A program made the translations under genes and the position numbers. From positions 117,728-181,727 of the forward strand of contig CAJODY010000001.1 of NCBI GenBank assembly GCA_905233285.1: a stretch of DNA of 64,000 nt, written 5' to 3'. The notes under the pieces were generated by a model, which was not told where the DNA came from, made no database searches, and was given only the letters and a program-made list of their open reading frames with translations. Positions 40,618 to 47,751 of the stretch are shown piece by piece; within the stretch, counting starts at the first letter, position 1; every line of letters starts with the position of its first letter. The DNA is from an uncultured Bacteroidaceae bacterium (GTDB lineage Bacteria > Bacteroidota > Bacteroidia > Bacteroidales > Bacteroidaceae).

Positions 40618-40940
40618 TACTTTAACTCGTATTTGTATGGCTTGCCGTTGATTTCTCTAATATCCGTTTGCGATACCCTGCTATCGTCTGCTTCGCGCTT
40701 TGCAGGTTCACCTTTCTTGGTTAAACGCACACCACGATAAAACATACAAGGCATTTTAGAACCAAAGTCATAACCCCATAGAAATTTCAATACACGAATC
40801 GTCTTGTAGTGGTCGGTTATAATATCACCAATCTTTACTGGATTGTTTGAATAGGCAAACTCTCTTGCGAGTTGCTTCCTCTTTTCTTCAAACTCTTCTT
40901 TAAGGACTTTCTCTGCTTTCAAATATTCTTCTTTGTTCAT
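40617..40940 (-). CDS. Unknown 107-residue protein
   Basis: N-terminal charged coiled coil (MNKEEYLKAEKVLKEEFEEK), then a beta-rich part (KIGDIITDHYKTIRVLKFLW) and a Lys/Glu-rich end. No motif recognised. Its stop codon touches the palindrome at 40600-40617. Confidence 0.55.
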   Translation of the reverse strand: MNKEEYLKAEKVLKEEFEEKRKQLAREFAYSNNPVKIGDIITDHYKTIRVLKFLWGYDFGSKMPCMFYRGVRLTKKGEPAKREADDSRVSQTDIREINGKPYKYELK

Positions 40941-40981
40941 AATTCATTTTATTAAATCATATTCTCATTGTTTTTTTTGTT

Positions 40982-40999
40982 TCATTATATCAATAATGT
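40982..40999. repeat. TCATTA-N6-TAATGT palindrome before radical SAM gene
   Basis: TCATTA-TATCAA-TAATGT, 4 bp (AGCA) upstream of ATG 41004. Confidence 0.75.
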
Positions 41000-41003
41000 A
41001 GCA

Positions 41004-41993
41004 ATGAAAATAGGGCTTGTTGACGTAGATGGTCACGCCAAGAAAAAGAAATGGGGTGCTACGATATACCCAAATTTAGCCTTATGCAAGATTGCACGTT
41101 ATCATCGGATGCAGGGTGATGAAGTGGAATGGGCGATACCATTCTATCACTACGACATATTATATATGTCAAAGGTGTTTAACTTCACTCCTGACGATTT
41201 GACCGTGTACGATGCAGACACCATTATCAAAGGCGGTACTGGCTACGACATCAGCAGCCAGTTACCAGACGATATAGACCGACTGCAGCCCGATTACAGC
41301 ATATATCCGCATATTCCAAAAGATACCGCATACGGATTCTTAACCAGAGGTTGCCCAAACAAATGCAAATGGTGTGTTGTTCCTCGCAAAGAAGGGATGA
41401 TAAGACCATATATGGACTGTGATGATATCGCTATTGACGGTCGTAAGAAACTGGTGTTGATGGATAACAATATCCTTGCAGCAGGTGACTACGCAATCGA
41501 GCAACTGGAGAAAATCATCGAAAGAGGGTATCGGATAGACTTTAACCAAGCCTGTGATGCCCGTCTCGTTACAGACGATTTCGCCCGTCTCATGGCAAAG
41601 GTGAAGTGGTTAGACCATCGTATTCGTTTTGGCTGTGACACTCACGCTCAGATTGAGCATTGTGAGAAAGCAATCAGCATGATCAATAGTTATGGTTATC
41701 GCGGAGAATACTTTCTTTATACGATGCTCAACGACGATTTCAAAGAGTGTTACGATAGAATCATGTATTGGTGGGAACGAAACCACCGTTGCAGAGAGGA
41801 ACACAAACCGAATATCTATCCCTATGCACAGCCGTACCGTGACCCTGATAACCCTCACAGACCTATCCCACAATGGCAGCGTGATATGGCTCAATGGGTA
41901 AACAAGCATCAGGTATTCCAGATGACAGACTTTGCAGGGTTTGAGCCTCGTAAGGGCTTCAAGTGCTTTGAATATCTAAAGCCACATTATTGA
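41004..41993 (+). CDS. Radical SAM protein
   Basis: 329 residues from ATG 41004 (MKIGLVDVDGHAKKKKWG). The N-terminal 100 residues resemble a B12-binding-like Rossmann region without the DxHxxG cobalamin motif. The radical SAM cluster motif is RGCPNKCKWC (CxxxCxxC, about 114-123), followed by a TIM-barrel pattern and NQACDARLVTDDF. It would generate a deoxyadenosyl radical; the substrate is unknown. A degenerate palindrome copy (ACATTA-TTGATA-AAATAT) overlaps its stop codon. Confidence 0.8.
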   Translation: MKIGLVDVDGHAKKKKWGATIYPNLALCKIARYHRMQGDEVEWAIPFYHYDILYMSKVFNFTPDDLTVYDADTIIKGGTGYDISSQLPDDIDRLQPDYSIYPHIPKDTAYGFLTRGCPNKCKWCVVPRKEGMIRPYMDCDDIAIDGRKKLVLMDNNILAAGDYAIEQLEKIIERGYRIDFNQACDARLVTDDFARLMAKVKWLDHRIRFGCDTHAQIEHCEKAISMINSYGYRGEYFLYTMLNDDFKECYDRIMYWWERNHRCREEHKPNIYPYAQPYRDPDNPHRPIPQWQRDMAQWVNKHQVFQMTDFAGFEPRKGFKCFEYLKPHY

Positions 41994-42003
41994 TAAAATA
42001 TGT

Positions 42004-42327
42004 CTATCTAAGCCCAAGTTGGGTTATTAGAATCCGGGAAATATCTTCTTTTCTCTCAATATAACCCTCAAACACACATTCCCACTCATAAACAGAATGA
42101 GGAAACATTTCAACCTTAATACATTGACCGTATCTGTTAGGAAGAAAGACAAATATCCTGAATCTTGCCGGAGAAATCGAGTCGTCAATAGGTCTGACTA
42201 AATGAACTGTATCGGGCATTTCCCATACCCCTACATTCATCCCATTACCTTTATACTCAAACTCAGGGAAATTTTCAGCCATATATTCCCTAAAAGACTC
42301 CCTAATTTCTTTTATATTTATATCCAT
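42004..42327 (-). CDS. Unknown 107-residue protein
   Basis: Mixed alpha/beta, with VHLVRPIDDSISPARFRIFV and WECVFEGYIE. No motif recognised. Its start overlaps the stop of the zinc-ribbon gene (TGATG), so translation is coupled. Confidence 0.55.
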   Translation of the reverse strand: MDINIKEIRESFREYMAENFPEFEYKGNGMNVGVWEMPDTVHLVRPIDDSISPARFRIFVFLPNRYGQCIKVEMFPHSVYEWECVFEGYIERKEDISRILITQLGLR

Positions 42328-42452
42328 CAGACTTCTTTCTCTTCATCCTCAACCTCCACAAACTGCAAATGCCGCTTTCGGAATCCTGTACTGCATTTGT
42401 GCGGGTATTTGACCTTCATCAAACGCCCGCAATACTTACACCGATACATCAT
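42327..42452 (-). CDS. 41-residue zinc-ribbon-like protein
   Basis: MMYRCKYCGRLMKVKYPHKC gives a Cys-x-x-Cys...His-x-x-Cys zinc site, followed by a basic segment and an acidic tail. ATG overlaps the stop of the preceding gene and the TGA overlaps the next start. Small but clearly embedded in the operon by overlaps at both ends. Confidence 0.6.
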   Translation of the reverse strand: MMYRCKYCGRLMKVKYPHKCSTGFRKRHLQFVEVEDEEKEV

Positions 42453-42655
42453 GTCTTTGCCAGTGTTTGAACTATAAGATACCGCGCCCTACCAAGATAG
42501 TAATTGGCATTACGTAGGTCAGAGCATCGTTGTTTGTCTGCTTTCGACATCGGTGAACGGCTCTGACTCGCTTCTTTGTTCATTTCACGAATCTTATCAA
42601 GATTCTTTCCGCAAAGTTCGTCTATGATTTTCAGTCTTTCATCCATGTCAAACAA
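42449..42655 (-). CDS. Unknown 68-residue helical protein
   Basis: Starts at ATG 42655 or 42646 (MDERLKIIDELCGKNLDKIR). Charged helices, no motif. Overlaps the DUF4406 gene by up to 8 bp. Confidence 0.55.
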   Translation of the reverse strand: MFDMDERLKIIDELCGKNLDKIREMNKEASQSRSPMSKADKQRCSDLRNANYYLGRARYLIVQTLAKT

Positions 42656-42974
42656 GTGTTACGTGTACCGTTGATGTCTTAACGTCTTCATAGATAGGTT
42701 CAATGTTACAGGTCGTTGCAACGTCAAACTCCAACTTGCAGCCTTTCGACTTTTCCCAATCCTTACAGAGAAAGATGCAGTCACAGGTAAGCAAGTCCTG
42801 AAGGTCTTTCTTCATGTGTACCCGCCAGTCCGCATCCTCTGGAATGCCATTCTTGAGAGGGTTCACTACATCGTAGAAATGACTCAGAACGTCCTCTACT
42901 CTCTGTGCATACGCCTTACGCTCTTCCAAATCGTAGTGCGAGATTGGAAGTGAAATGTATATCTTCTTTCCCAT
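42648..42974 (-). CDS. DUF4406 / nucleoside 2-deoxyribosyltransferase-like protein
   Basis: 108 residues with the family pattern: KKIYISLPISHYDLEERKAY at the start, VVNPLKNG, MKKDLQDLLTCDCIFLCKDW with WEKSKGCKLE. The fold is that of nucleoside 2-deoxyribosyltransferases, where a Glu in the SxGxxxE segment is the nucleophile; here it is KGCKLEFD. Could process free nucleosides or nucleotides for phage DNA metabolism. Confidence 0.7.
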   Translation of the reverse strand: MGKKIYISLPISHYDLEERKAYAQRVEDVLSHFYDVVNPLKNGIPEDADWRVHMKKDLQDLLTCDCIFLCKDWEKSKGCKLEFDVATTCNIEPIYEDVKTSTVHVTLV

Positions 42975-42977
42975 AGC

Positions 42978-43526
42978 CTACCATTTATCTTCAGTCCATA
43001 GTCTTGAAACTCTGCGAAAGTCCTCACCCTCTGGCAAAGGACAGTTCTCAATCCATTCCGATGCATGAACTTGCCAACACTTCAAGTTCTCTGGCAAAGC
43101 ATCTTTCACTTCTGGGAAAACTTTCAGCCTCAGACTTTTCTCAATATCATAGCCGTACCTTACTTTTTTGAGTAAGTTGTTGTTGATCTCACGGAAGAAA
43201 GATATATCGTCTCTGCTGTGAGGTGCAAAAACAACACCATCGACATAGTGGTTGATGGCTCTCTCAAAGTAACGCCATGAGCAACGGGCAGTATAGAGGT
43301 AAATCTTCGGACTGCGACCCATCTGTGCCGTAACCTCACGGATGCTTTTGCAAAGTCTTTCAAGATTCTCAGGGTAAAGCATCGGCTCACCGCCAGTAAT
43401 CATTATCTCGTCGTAGTCCCAACGGTCAACAACGGGTATCGCGTCCATATCAAACTGCTTATTGCAGCACATCGGACATCTATTAGGACAGTTTGCTGTC
43501 ACTAACAGGCGTAGTTTCTTGTTCAT
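42978..43526 (-). CDS. Small radical SAM protein
   Basis: 182 residues. Motif ANCPNRCPMC (CxxxCxxC, about 11-20), ITGGEPMLYP (the GGEP S-adenosylmethionine motif) and a shortened barrel. It lacks a SPASM or other C-terminal auxiliary cluster. Similar in size to activating enzymes and QueE-like proteins, so it could make a modified nucleobase precursor or activate a glycyl radical enzyme; the substrate is unknown. Only 2 bp separate it from the preceding gene. Confidence 0.8.
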   Translation of the reverse strand: MNKKLRLLVTANCPNRCPMCCNKQFDMDAIPVVDRWDYDEIMITGGEPMLYPENLERLCKSIREVTAQMGRSPKIYLYTARCSWRYFERAINHYVDGVVFAPHSRDDISFFREINNNLLKKVRYGYDIEKSLRLKVFPEVKDALPENLKCWQVHASEWIENCPLPEGEDFRRVSRLWTEDKW

Positions 43527-43528
43527 AA

Positions 43529-43966
43529 CTATTCAAAGGTAAGTTTTAGCGGTTTCTTCGTCTCGTCATAGAACTTGTGCTGTAGCGCACGAATGGAATT
43601 GACCTCGCCAAGCAGAATAGCCCTGTCTTTGTTTGACAGCATAGCATTAGCAAGGAAAATATTGCAAACCTTGAACACATGAACTGCCAACTGCCAACCC
43701 TCGCGTTCAATCTCAAACAAATGGGTGTCACTCTCAAAGAATCCGAAATGACTCAGAATCCCCCAATCAATAGGAATGTCATAAACGTCTTTCACGTTCG
43801 CATCCCAAGGATCGGCTTCGTTACCGTCAAAGTTCAGATACAGACTGCCATCACCAAATGTACCATCAACATACATTGGCATAGACCACTTGCCTGGTAT
43901 CTCCGACCATTCTTGAACGAAATCGCCACAAACAATATCCTGTAATGTCAAATGCTCCTTATCCAT
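43529..43966 (-). CDS. Unknown acidic protein
   Basis: 145 residues, acidic and aromatic in the first 80 (GDFVQEWSEIPGKWSMPMYV), helical in the rest. No motif recognised. Its ATG overlaps the end of the 34-residue gene upstream. Confidence 0.55.
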   Translation of the reverse strand: MDKEHLTLQDIVCGDFVQEWSEIPGKWSMPMYVDGTFGDGSLYLNFDGNEADPWDANVKDVYDIPIDWGILSHFGFFESDTHLFEIEREGWQLAVHVFKVCNIFLANAMLSNKDRAILLGEVNSIRALQHKFYDETKKPLKLTFE

Positions 43967-44063
43967 AATAATTCTCTGTTATGATTGTTGCCGTTTCACA
44001 GCAACCTGCACCCGTCGGCTCCCAATCTGGGATATAAGGGTACATAGTTTTCTCGTCTTTCAT
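43959..44063 (-). CDS. 34-residue protein
   Basis: MKDEKTMYPYIPDWEPTGAG followed by a Cys pair and an ITENYYG end. ATG 44063 with an A-rich leader; it overlaps the next start by 8 bp. Small but codon-continuous with the operon. Confidence 0.45.
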   Translation of the reverse strand: MKDEKTMYPYIPDWEPTGAGCCETATIITENYYG

Positions 44064-44099
44064 TTTTCTCAATCTTTTTTAGACATAACTATCCCTGTC

Positions 44100-44528
44100 C
44101 TACCTTGCGTTCTTGAAATGCAAACCGTGTCTGGGCTTTCCGCTATTGATAGCGTTCCAAATACTCTTATGAGAGATACCAAGATGCTCACAACATTCAC
44201 GGATAGAAGAAAAGACCTGACCCGTCTCAACACAGCGCACAGGTCTTTCCCAATACTTTTTGACCTTCTGCCTCGGTGTCTTACGGACAACGCGCTTCTT
44301 TACCGTCTCTTGCTTTTTCAGAGACTTCTTCCAACGCTTGCCAGACTTTTTTATCTCCGACTCAACCTGCTCGTTCGACAACATCACAAAGTTCACCAAG
44401 TCAAAAATCGTTATCTCACAATTCTTGTGTAGGGCTTTGATAGTCACCAGATCATCAAGATTCTCGGAGAAATACGAATTTACGTTCCTGCCATTGACAA
44501 ATACGGACACCAGATAGTTATGCTTCAT
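44100..44528 (-). CDS. NUMOD1-like DNA-binding protein
   Basis: 142 residues. The C-terminal 50 (RPVRCVETGQVFSSIRECCE, then HLGISHKSIWNAINSGK) match the NUMOD1-type helix-turn-helix found in homing endonucleases and phage proteins. The middle is Lys/Arg-rich. No nuclease motif is attached, so it may be a stand-alone regulator or the remains of a homing enzyme. Confidence 0.65.
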   Translation of the reverse strand: MKHNYLVSVFVNGRNVNSYFSENLDDLVTIKALHKNCEITIFDLVNFVMLSNEQVESEIKKSGKRWKKSLKKQETVKKRVVRKTPRQKVKKYWERPVRCVETGQVFSSIRECCEHLGISHKSIWNAINSGKPRHGLHFKNAR

Positions 44529-44800
44529 GTCAAACTAAGTTTAAGTTCTACTGGTTCGTCCTGCCAAGTGATTTTCGACAACACAAATCCCAAGGCTTCC
44601 ATACGAGCAACGACCATTACCAAAAAGCCGTCACTATTTCCTACCCACACATTTCGGTCGGTGTCACGGCTTGGTAGTTCGGCAAAGATTCTGCCTTGAC
44701 CGCCTACACCAACGGCATAGTACAGTGTGATGTGGCGACCGTTCTTTCTACGGCTTATCCACTTCTTCACTACATGATAACTCTTCAGTAAAATATTCAT
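44525..44800 (-). CDS. Unknown 91-residue protein
   Basis: ATG 44800 (MNILLKSYHVVKKWISRRKN); the longer frame from 44848 would overlap the MazG gene. Beta-rich with a Gly turn (YYAVGVGGQGRIFAELPSRD). No motif recognised. It overlaps the next gene start by 4 bp. Confidence 0.5.
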   Translation of the reverse strand: MNILLKSYHVVKKWISRRKNGRHITLYYAVGVGGQGRIFAELPSRDTDRNVWVGNSDGFLVMVVARMEALGFVLSKITWQDEPVELKLSLT

Positions 44801-44813
44801 AGTCGTATTTGTT

Positions 44814-45518
44814 TTAATCGTCTTCGTATGGATCTTTAGACCTGTCAATGACGTAGTACATTACGCCATTCTCACCCATCTTCGATTTCGAGTCAAGTTC
44901 CGCAAGTTCCTTTGAAAGTCTTTCCTCAAAACTTTCCTCACCATCGTCACCACTTAGCAGGTAGTCCGTTCTCTGGGCATAGATGGCAGCACGTTTCAGA
45001 GCATATACCGCTTCTTCCATTCGTCGCAACACCGATTCTGGATAAGCGTAGTTCATTGGCTGTTTATGAGTTTCCTCGTATTCCTGCCTTTCGTAGTAAT
45101 CCCATTTCTGTTTTGGTATGGGCTTACCACTCGTTATGACCTCCTGCTCAATACCGTCAGCAATGTTGTCAATGTGCCACTGCTGATTGTCCCAATGCCC
45201 TCCGCTCATGTTATGGTGACTAACATGGGGATGCTTGCGCTTGTAGTTCGGGTCTTTCTCTCTTCCAACAACCTTATCATAAGCCATCGAAAGCAAATCA
45301 TCCTGTGTCAAGCCAAGAATACCTGCAATATGGAATAGCACGGCATTGAGGTCTGCCAGTTCGTCAATAAAGTCACTCATGTTGCTGTCGTTCTTGAATG
45401 GTTCGGCTCCATGGGCTTCTTTCAGTTCGTTAAACTCTTCTTCAAGTTTGCGCATCCTCAAATCAACAGAAGTGCCAAACTTTTCATTGAACTTTGCTAA
45501 TATTACTTCTTTTTCCAT
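44814..45518 (-). CDS. MazG-type nucleoside triphosphate pyrophosphohydrolase
   Basis: 234 residues. The N-terminal 90 carry the MazG metal site: LEEEFNELKEA (ExxE) and FIDELADLNAVLFH (ExxD). MazG enzymes hydrolyse (d)NTPs or (p)ppGpp-related nucleotides to monophosphates; phage versions may adjust host nucleotide pools. The C-terminal 130 residues are an extra region of unknown role, His-rich at first (KRKHPHVSHHNMSGGH). Confidence 0.75.
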   Translation of the reverse strand: MEKEVILAKFNEKFGTSVDLRMRKLEEEFNELKEAHGAEPFKNDSNMSDFIDELADLNAVLFHIAGILGLTQDDLLSMAYDKVVGREKDPNYKRKHPHVSHHNMSGGHWDNQQWHIDNIADGIEQEVITSGKPIPKQKWDYYERQEYEETHKQPMNYAYPESVLRRMEEAVYALKRAAIYAQRTDYLLSGDDGEESFEERLSKELAELDSKSKMGENGVMYYVIDRSKDPYEDD

Positions 45519-45985
45519 TTGTATCTGAACGATGTAAAGTGAATGATTGCCAACGGCTCTGTGAGGTCGTATCTCGAAAACCAGTTATTCCAGTCAAGAG
45601 AGGAAAGTCCGTCGTTATGTGCGAGTTCTTTGGCAGAAACAGCGGTTTCGTCCGCAAACATCGGATGAATCACAGCACAGCCCGCAACGGTCATTTTCTG
45701 TATGCCAATGCCATCTTCACGGGTCAAACGCGCTATCTCTACCTGTTTCGAGGCATAGGACTTGCCAGTCCATTGTCTGACACTGAGACAGGCTTTGCCC
45801 TGCGCGATCTTCTCAAAGCGTTTCTTCCACAATTCGTAATTGGCACGGATGGTATGGAGTTTCTTCCAGTCACCTTCTTGTTTACCAATGGCAGCAAGAA
45901 ACTTATCCTTGAAACCTGTCTCTTCACCTGCTCGGCAATGAGTGACAGGAAACACCTGCGAAAGTGTGATAACGTAAGTATTCAT
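45503..45985 (-). CDS. Unknown protein, possibly ASCH/PUA-like
   Basis: 160 residues from ATG 45985; ATG 45991 is an alternative. The region KLHTIRANYELWKKRFEKIA then LSVRQWTGKSYASKQVEIAR recalls ASCH-type RNA-binding folds in phage proteins, in which a K-x-H-T-I-R segment is common. Assignment tentative. It overlaps the MazG start by 16 bp. Confidence 0.5.
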   Translation of the reverse strand: MNTYVITLSQVFPVTHCRAGEETGFKDKFLAAIGKQEGDWKKLHTIRANYELWKKRFEKIAQGKACLSVRQWTGKSYASKQVEIARLTREDGIGIQKMTVAGCAVIHPMFADETAVSAKELAHNDGLSSLDWNNWFSRYDLTEPLAIIHFTSFRYKWKKK

Positions 45986-46055
45986 AGTCATAAAAAGAAA
46001 TGCCCCGCCACATTCATACATGGCAGGGCATAACGAAATATTCAATCGGGGTTGT

Positions 46056-46556
46056 TTAATCTTCCTTCTGTTTCAGGTGCTTGTCATTCTCCAGCACGTC
46101 CAGAATCCGGGTCTTCACAACGTCGGCTATCTCGTAGTCGGCATTTGAGTTCTTGTAAACCTCGTCAACAACAGCCTTACGTGCTGCCTCAACGCTCGGA
46201 GCCTGAACAAGATGGAAGTGGCTCACTGCCTTGGTCTTGGTGCGAACACCACCCTTGCGGGTCTTCACCTCAATCTCTTCAGTGATAACAACCTTGACCT
46301 TGTAGAAACTCTCGGCAGTGGCATCGTCTGTAAAACAGATAGTGCCGTACTTCGGGCGTACCATACCGTCAACGCGCTTGATGGGGCGGTTGGCATAGTT
46401 GTGTTCGTCACGGAGTTTCTTTTCACCGTCGATGAACGATGCAGCCTCCACCGCATAACGCTCTTTCACCTCTTTCGAGATACCTTTCTCGTTGGTCTCG
46501 CTAAAGACCAGAGTTGCTTCCATCCAGAAGCCACTACGATTTCTTAAATTTGCCAT
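46056..46556 (-). CDS. DUF4494 family protein
   Basis: 166 residues with the family's layout: WMEATLVFSETNEKGISKEV, then YAVEAASFIDGEKKL and ESFYKVKVVITEEIE. DUF4494 proteins are frequent in Bacteroidetes phages and mobile elements, with no known function. The C-terminal 60 residues are charged and helical. Confidence 0.65.
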   Translation of the reverse strand: MANLRNRSGFWMEATLVFSETNEKGISKEVKERYAVEAASFIDGEKKLRDEHNYANRPIKRVDGMVRPKYGTICFTDDATAESFYKVKVVITEEIEVKTRKGGVRTKTKAVSHFHLVQAPSVEAARKAVVDEVYKNSNADYEIADVVKTRILDVLENDKHLKQKED

Positions 46557-46580
46557 TGTTCTAAAATGTTTAAATGATAC

Positions 46581-46877
46581 TTATTTTGCTTTTCTCGCTC
46601 TGATACGAGCCTTGTTGCGACGCTTGTAACGGGCATGGGTGTGATTACTCTTCTTTGCAGAAACAAAGCCGCGTTCCTCATGCTGACACGGGAATATCGC
46701 GTTTGGCCATTGTCTCGGAATAGATACACCAAGTGCCTTTTCTTGCGCCTCCAGGACTTTCTCGGATTGACGAATGTAGTAAACTTTCTTCAACTGCTTT
46801 TTCTTCTTACCGAAAAAGTTCTTTTTCTCCACCTCTACATAATAGTAGTCAGTGTAACGTCTTGATAAATGTGACAT
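46581..46877 (-). CDS. Small highly basic protein
   Basis: 98 residues, strongly basic: aromatic/Lys-rich N-terminus (YYYVEVEKKNFFGKKKKQLK) and Arg/Lys-rich end (HTHARYKRRNKARIRARKAK). Such composition suggests nucleic-acid or ribosome binding. No motif recognised. Confidence 0.6.
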   Translation of the reverse strand: MSHLSRRYTDYYYVEVEKKNFFGKKKKQLKKVYYIRQSEKVLEAQEKALGVSIPRQWPNAIFPCQHEERGFVSAKKSNHTHARYKRRNKARIRARKAK

Positions 46878-46919
46878 AGTTCTTATATGTTTTAATTGAT
46901 TAAATTGACTGGAATAGTT

Positions 46920-47243
46920 TTAATAGCAGAGAGTAATAAGGAAACTAACAATCAGAAGGAAAATAACCAAAGCCAGAATACCGTCAATGATAGCACTCCA
47001 GTTGTGTTGTCTGATGTCTCTACGACAGAATGTTACGATTTTGTTCCGCTCAACGCAAACAAGGGCGTTAAGAACATCGTACTTATCGGCTTTGTAGGCA
47101 AACTCATAGATCAACCTACCAAAATCGTCTGAGCGATAAGCATACCACCAACTGCTACAGGCATGAGCGTACTCAATGGCTCTTCTTATCGCATTAGCAA
47201 GCCTCGGACTATTTCTCTTTTTATTTCTCATTTCTCTTTCCAA
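46920..47243 (-). CDS. Unknown protein with C-terminal membrane segment
   Basis: 107 residues (ATG 47243; 47231 possible). Basic N-terminus, helical middle and a hydrophobic C-terminal segment (IIDGILALVIFLLIVSFLIT). Tail-anchored topology is likely. Overlaps the preceding gene by 16 bp. Confidence 0.55.
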   Translation of the reverse strand: MEREMRNKKRNSPRLANAIRRAIEYAHACSSWWYAYRSDDFGRLIYEFAYKADKYDVLNALVCVERNKIVTFCRRDIRQHNWSAIIDGILALVIFLLIVSFLITLCY

Positions 47244-47416
47244 TTATTTAGCCTATAAACTTCTTTCCTCGCCTCTTCCTTCGTAGGCAGGTCTTTTATG
47301 AAAGTACCGCTACCAACAGAACATTGGTCACTGACCTTTTCTTCGTGATACTGCCAGATACCCCATTGTCTTCTGTGAGGCGCGTAGTAATACTGACCAT
47401 CCTTATTCGGTATCAT
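47228..47416 (-). CDS. Unknown 62-residue protein
   Basis: Aromatic, basic and acidic mix (YYYAPHRRQWGIWQYHEEKV). No motif recognised. Overlaps both neighbours by about 15 bp. Confidence 0.5.
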   Translation of the reverse strand: MIPNKDGQYYYAPHRRQWGIWQYHEEKVSDQCSVGSGTFIKDLPTKEEARKEVYRLNNWKEK

Positions 47417-47744
47417 TCCTGTTCTTGTTTGGAATCAACATCTTTGTCGAATCAAGTTCGTACCTTAACCTGTCACGTTGCATTTCAGCATCGACACGGT
47501 GCTTTCGTTCGCTGACGAAAGTAGCAAGCCAACCAACACCAATCAGACAGAGGAGGATTCCGATAACGAGCGAAGCCACAAACTCTCGCTTCGTAAAGTC
47601 TCTGACCAGAGTGTAGAGGTAATACAGGAAACTTACAATTCCCGTCACAACGAGCCAAACAGGTCTGGCGATTCCGATATAGAAACTTCTAAATGAAATC
47701 TCTGCGAAAATCATCCAGTCTTCCAAAGAATAAATAACTTTCAT
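47403..47744 (-). CDS. Small membrane protein with coiled-coil tail
   Basis: 113 residues. Two hydrophobic segments at about 28-45 and 57-77 (SLVIGILLCLIGVGWLATFV), then a charged helix (KHRVDAEMQRDRLRYELDST). The arrangement resembles Rz-like spanins only superficially, and no partner gene is seen. Function unknown. Confidence 0.55.
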   Translation of the reverse strand: MKVIYSLEDWMIFAEISFRSFYIGIARPVWLVVTGIVSFLYYLYTLVRDFTKREFVASLVIGILLCLIGVGWLATFVSERKHRVDAEMQRDRLRYELDSTKMLIPNKNRNDTE

Positions 47745-47751
47745 AGCCTTT

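Noticed and set aside
47403..47744. Spanin or holin assignment for the membrane protein with coiled-coil tail
   Set aside because: No nested partner gene, no endolysin nearby and the wrong genome region; lysis genes are expected left of the window.
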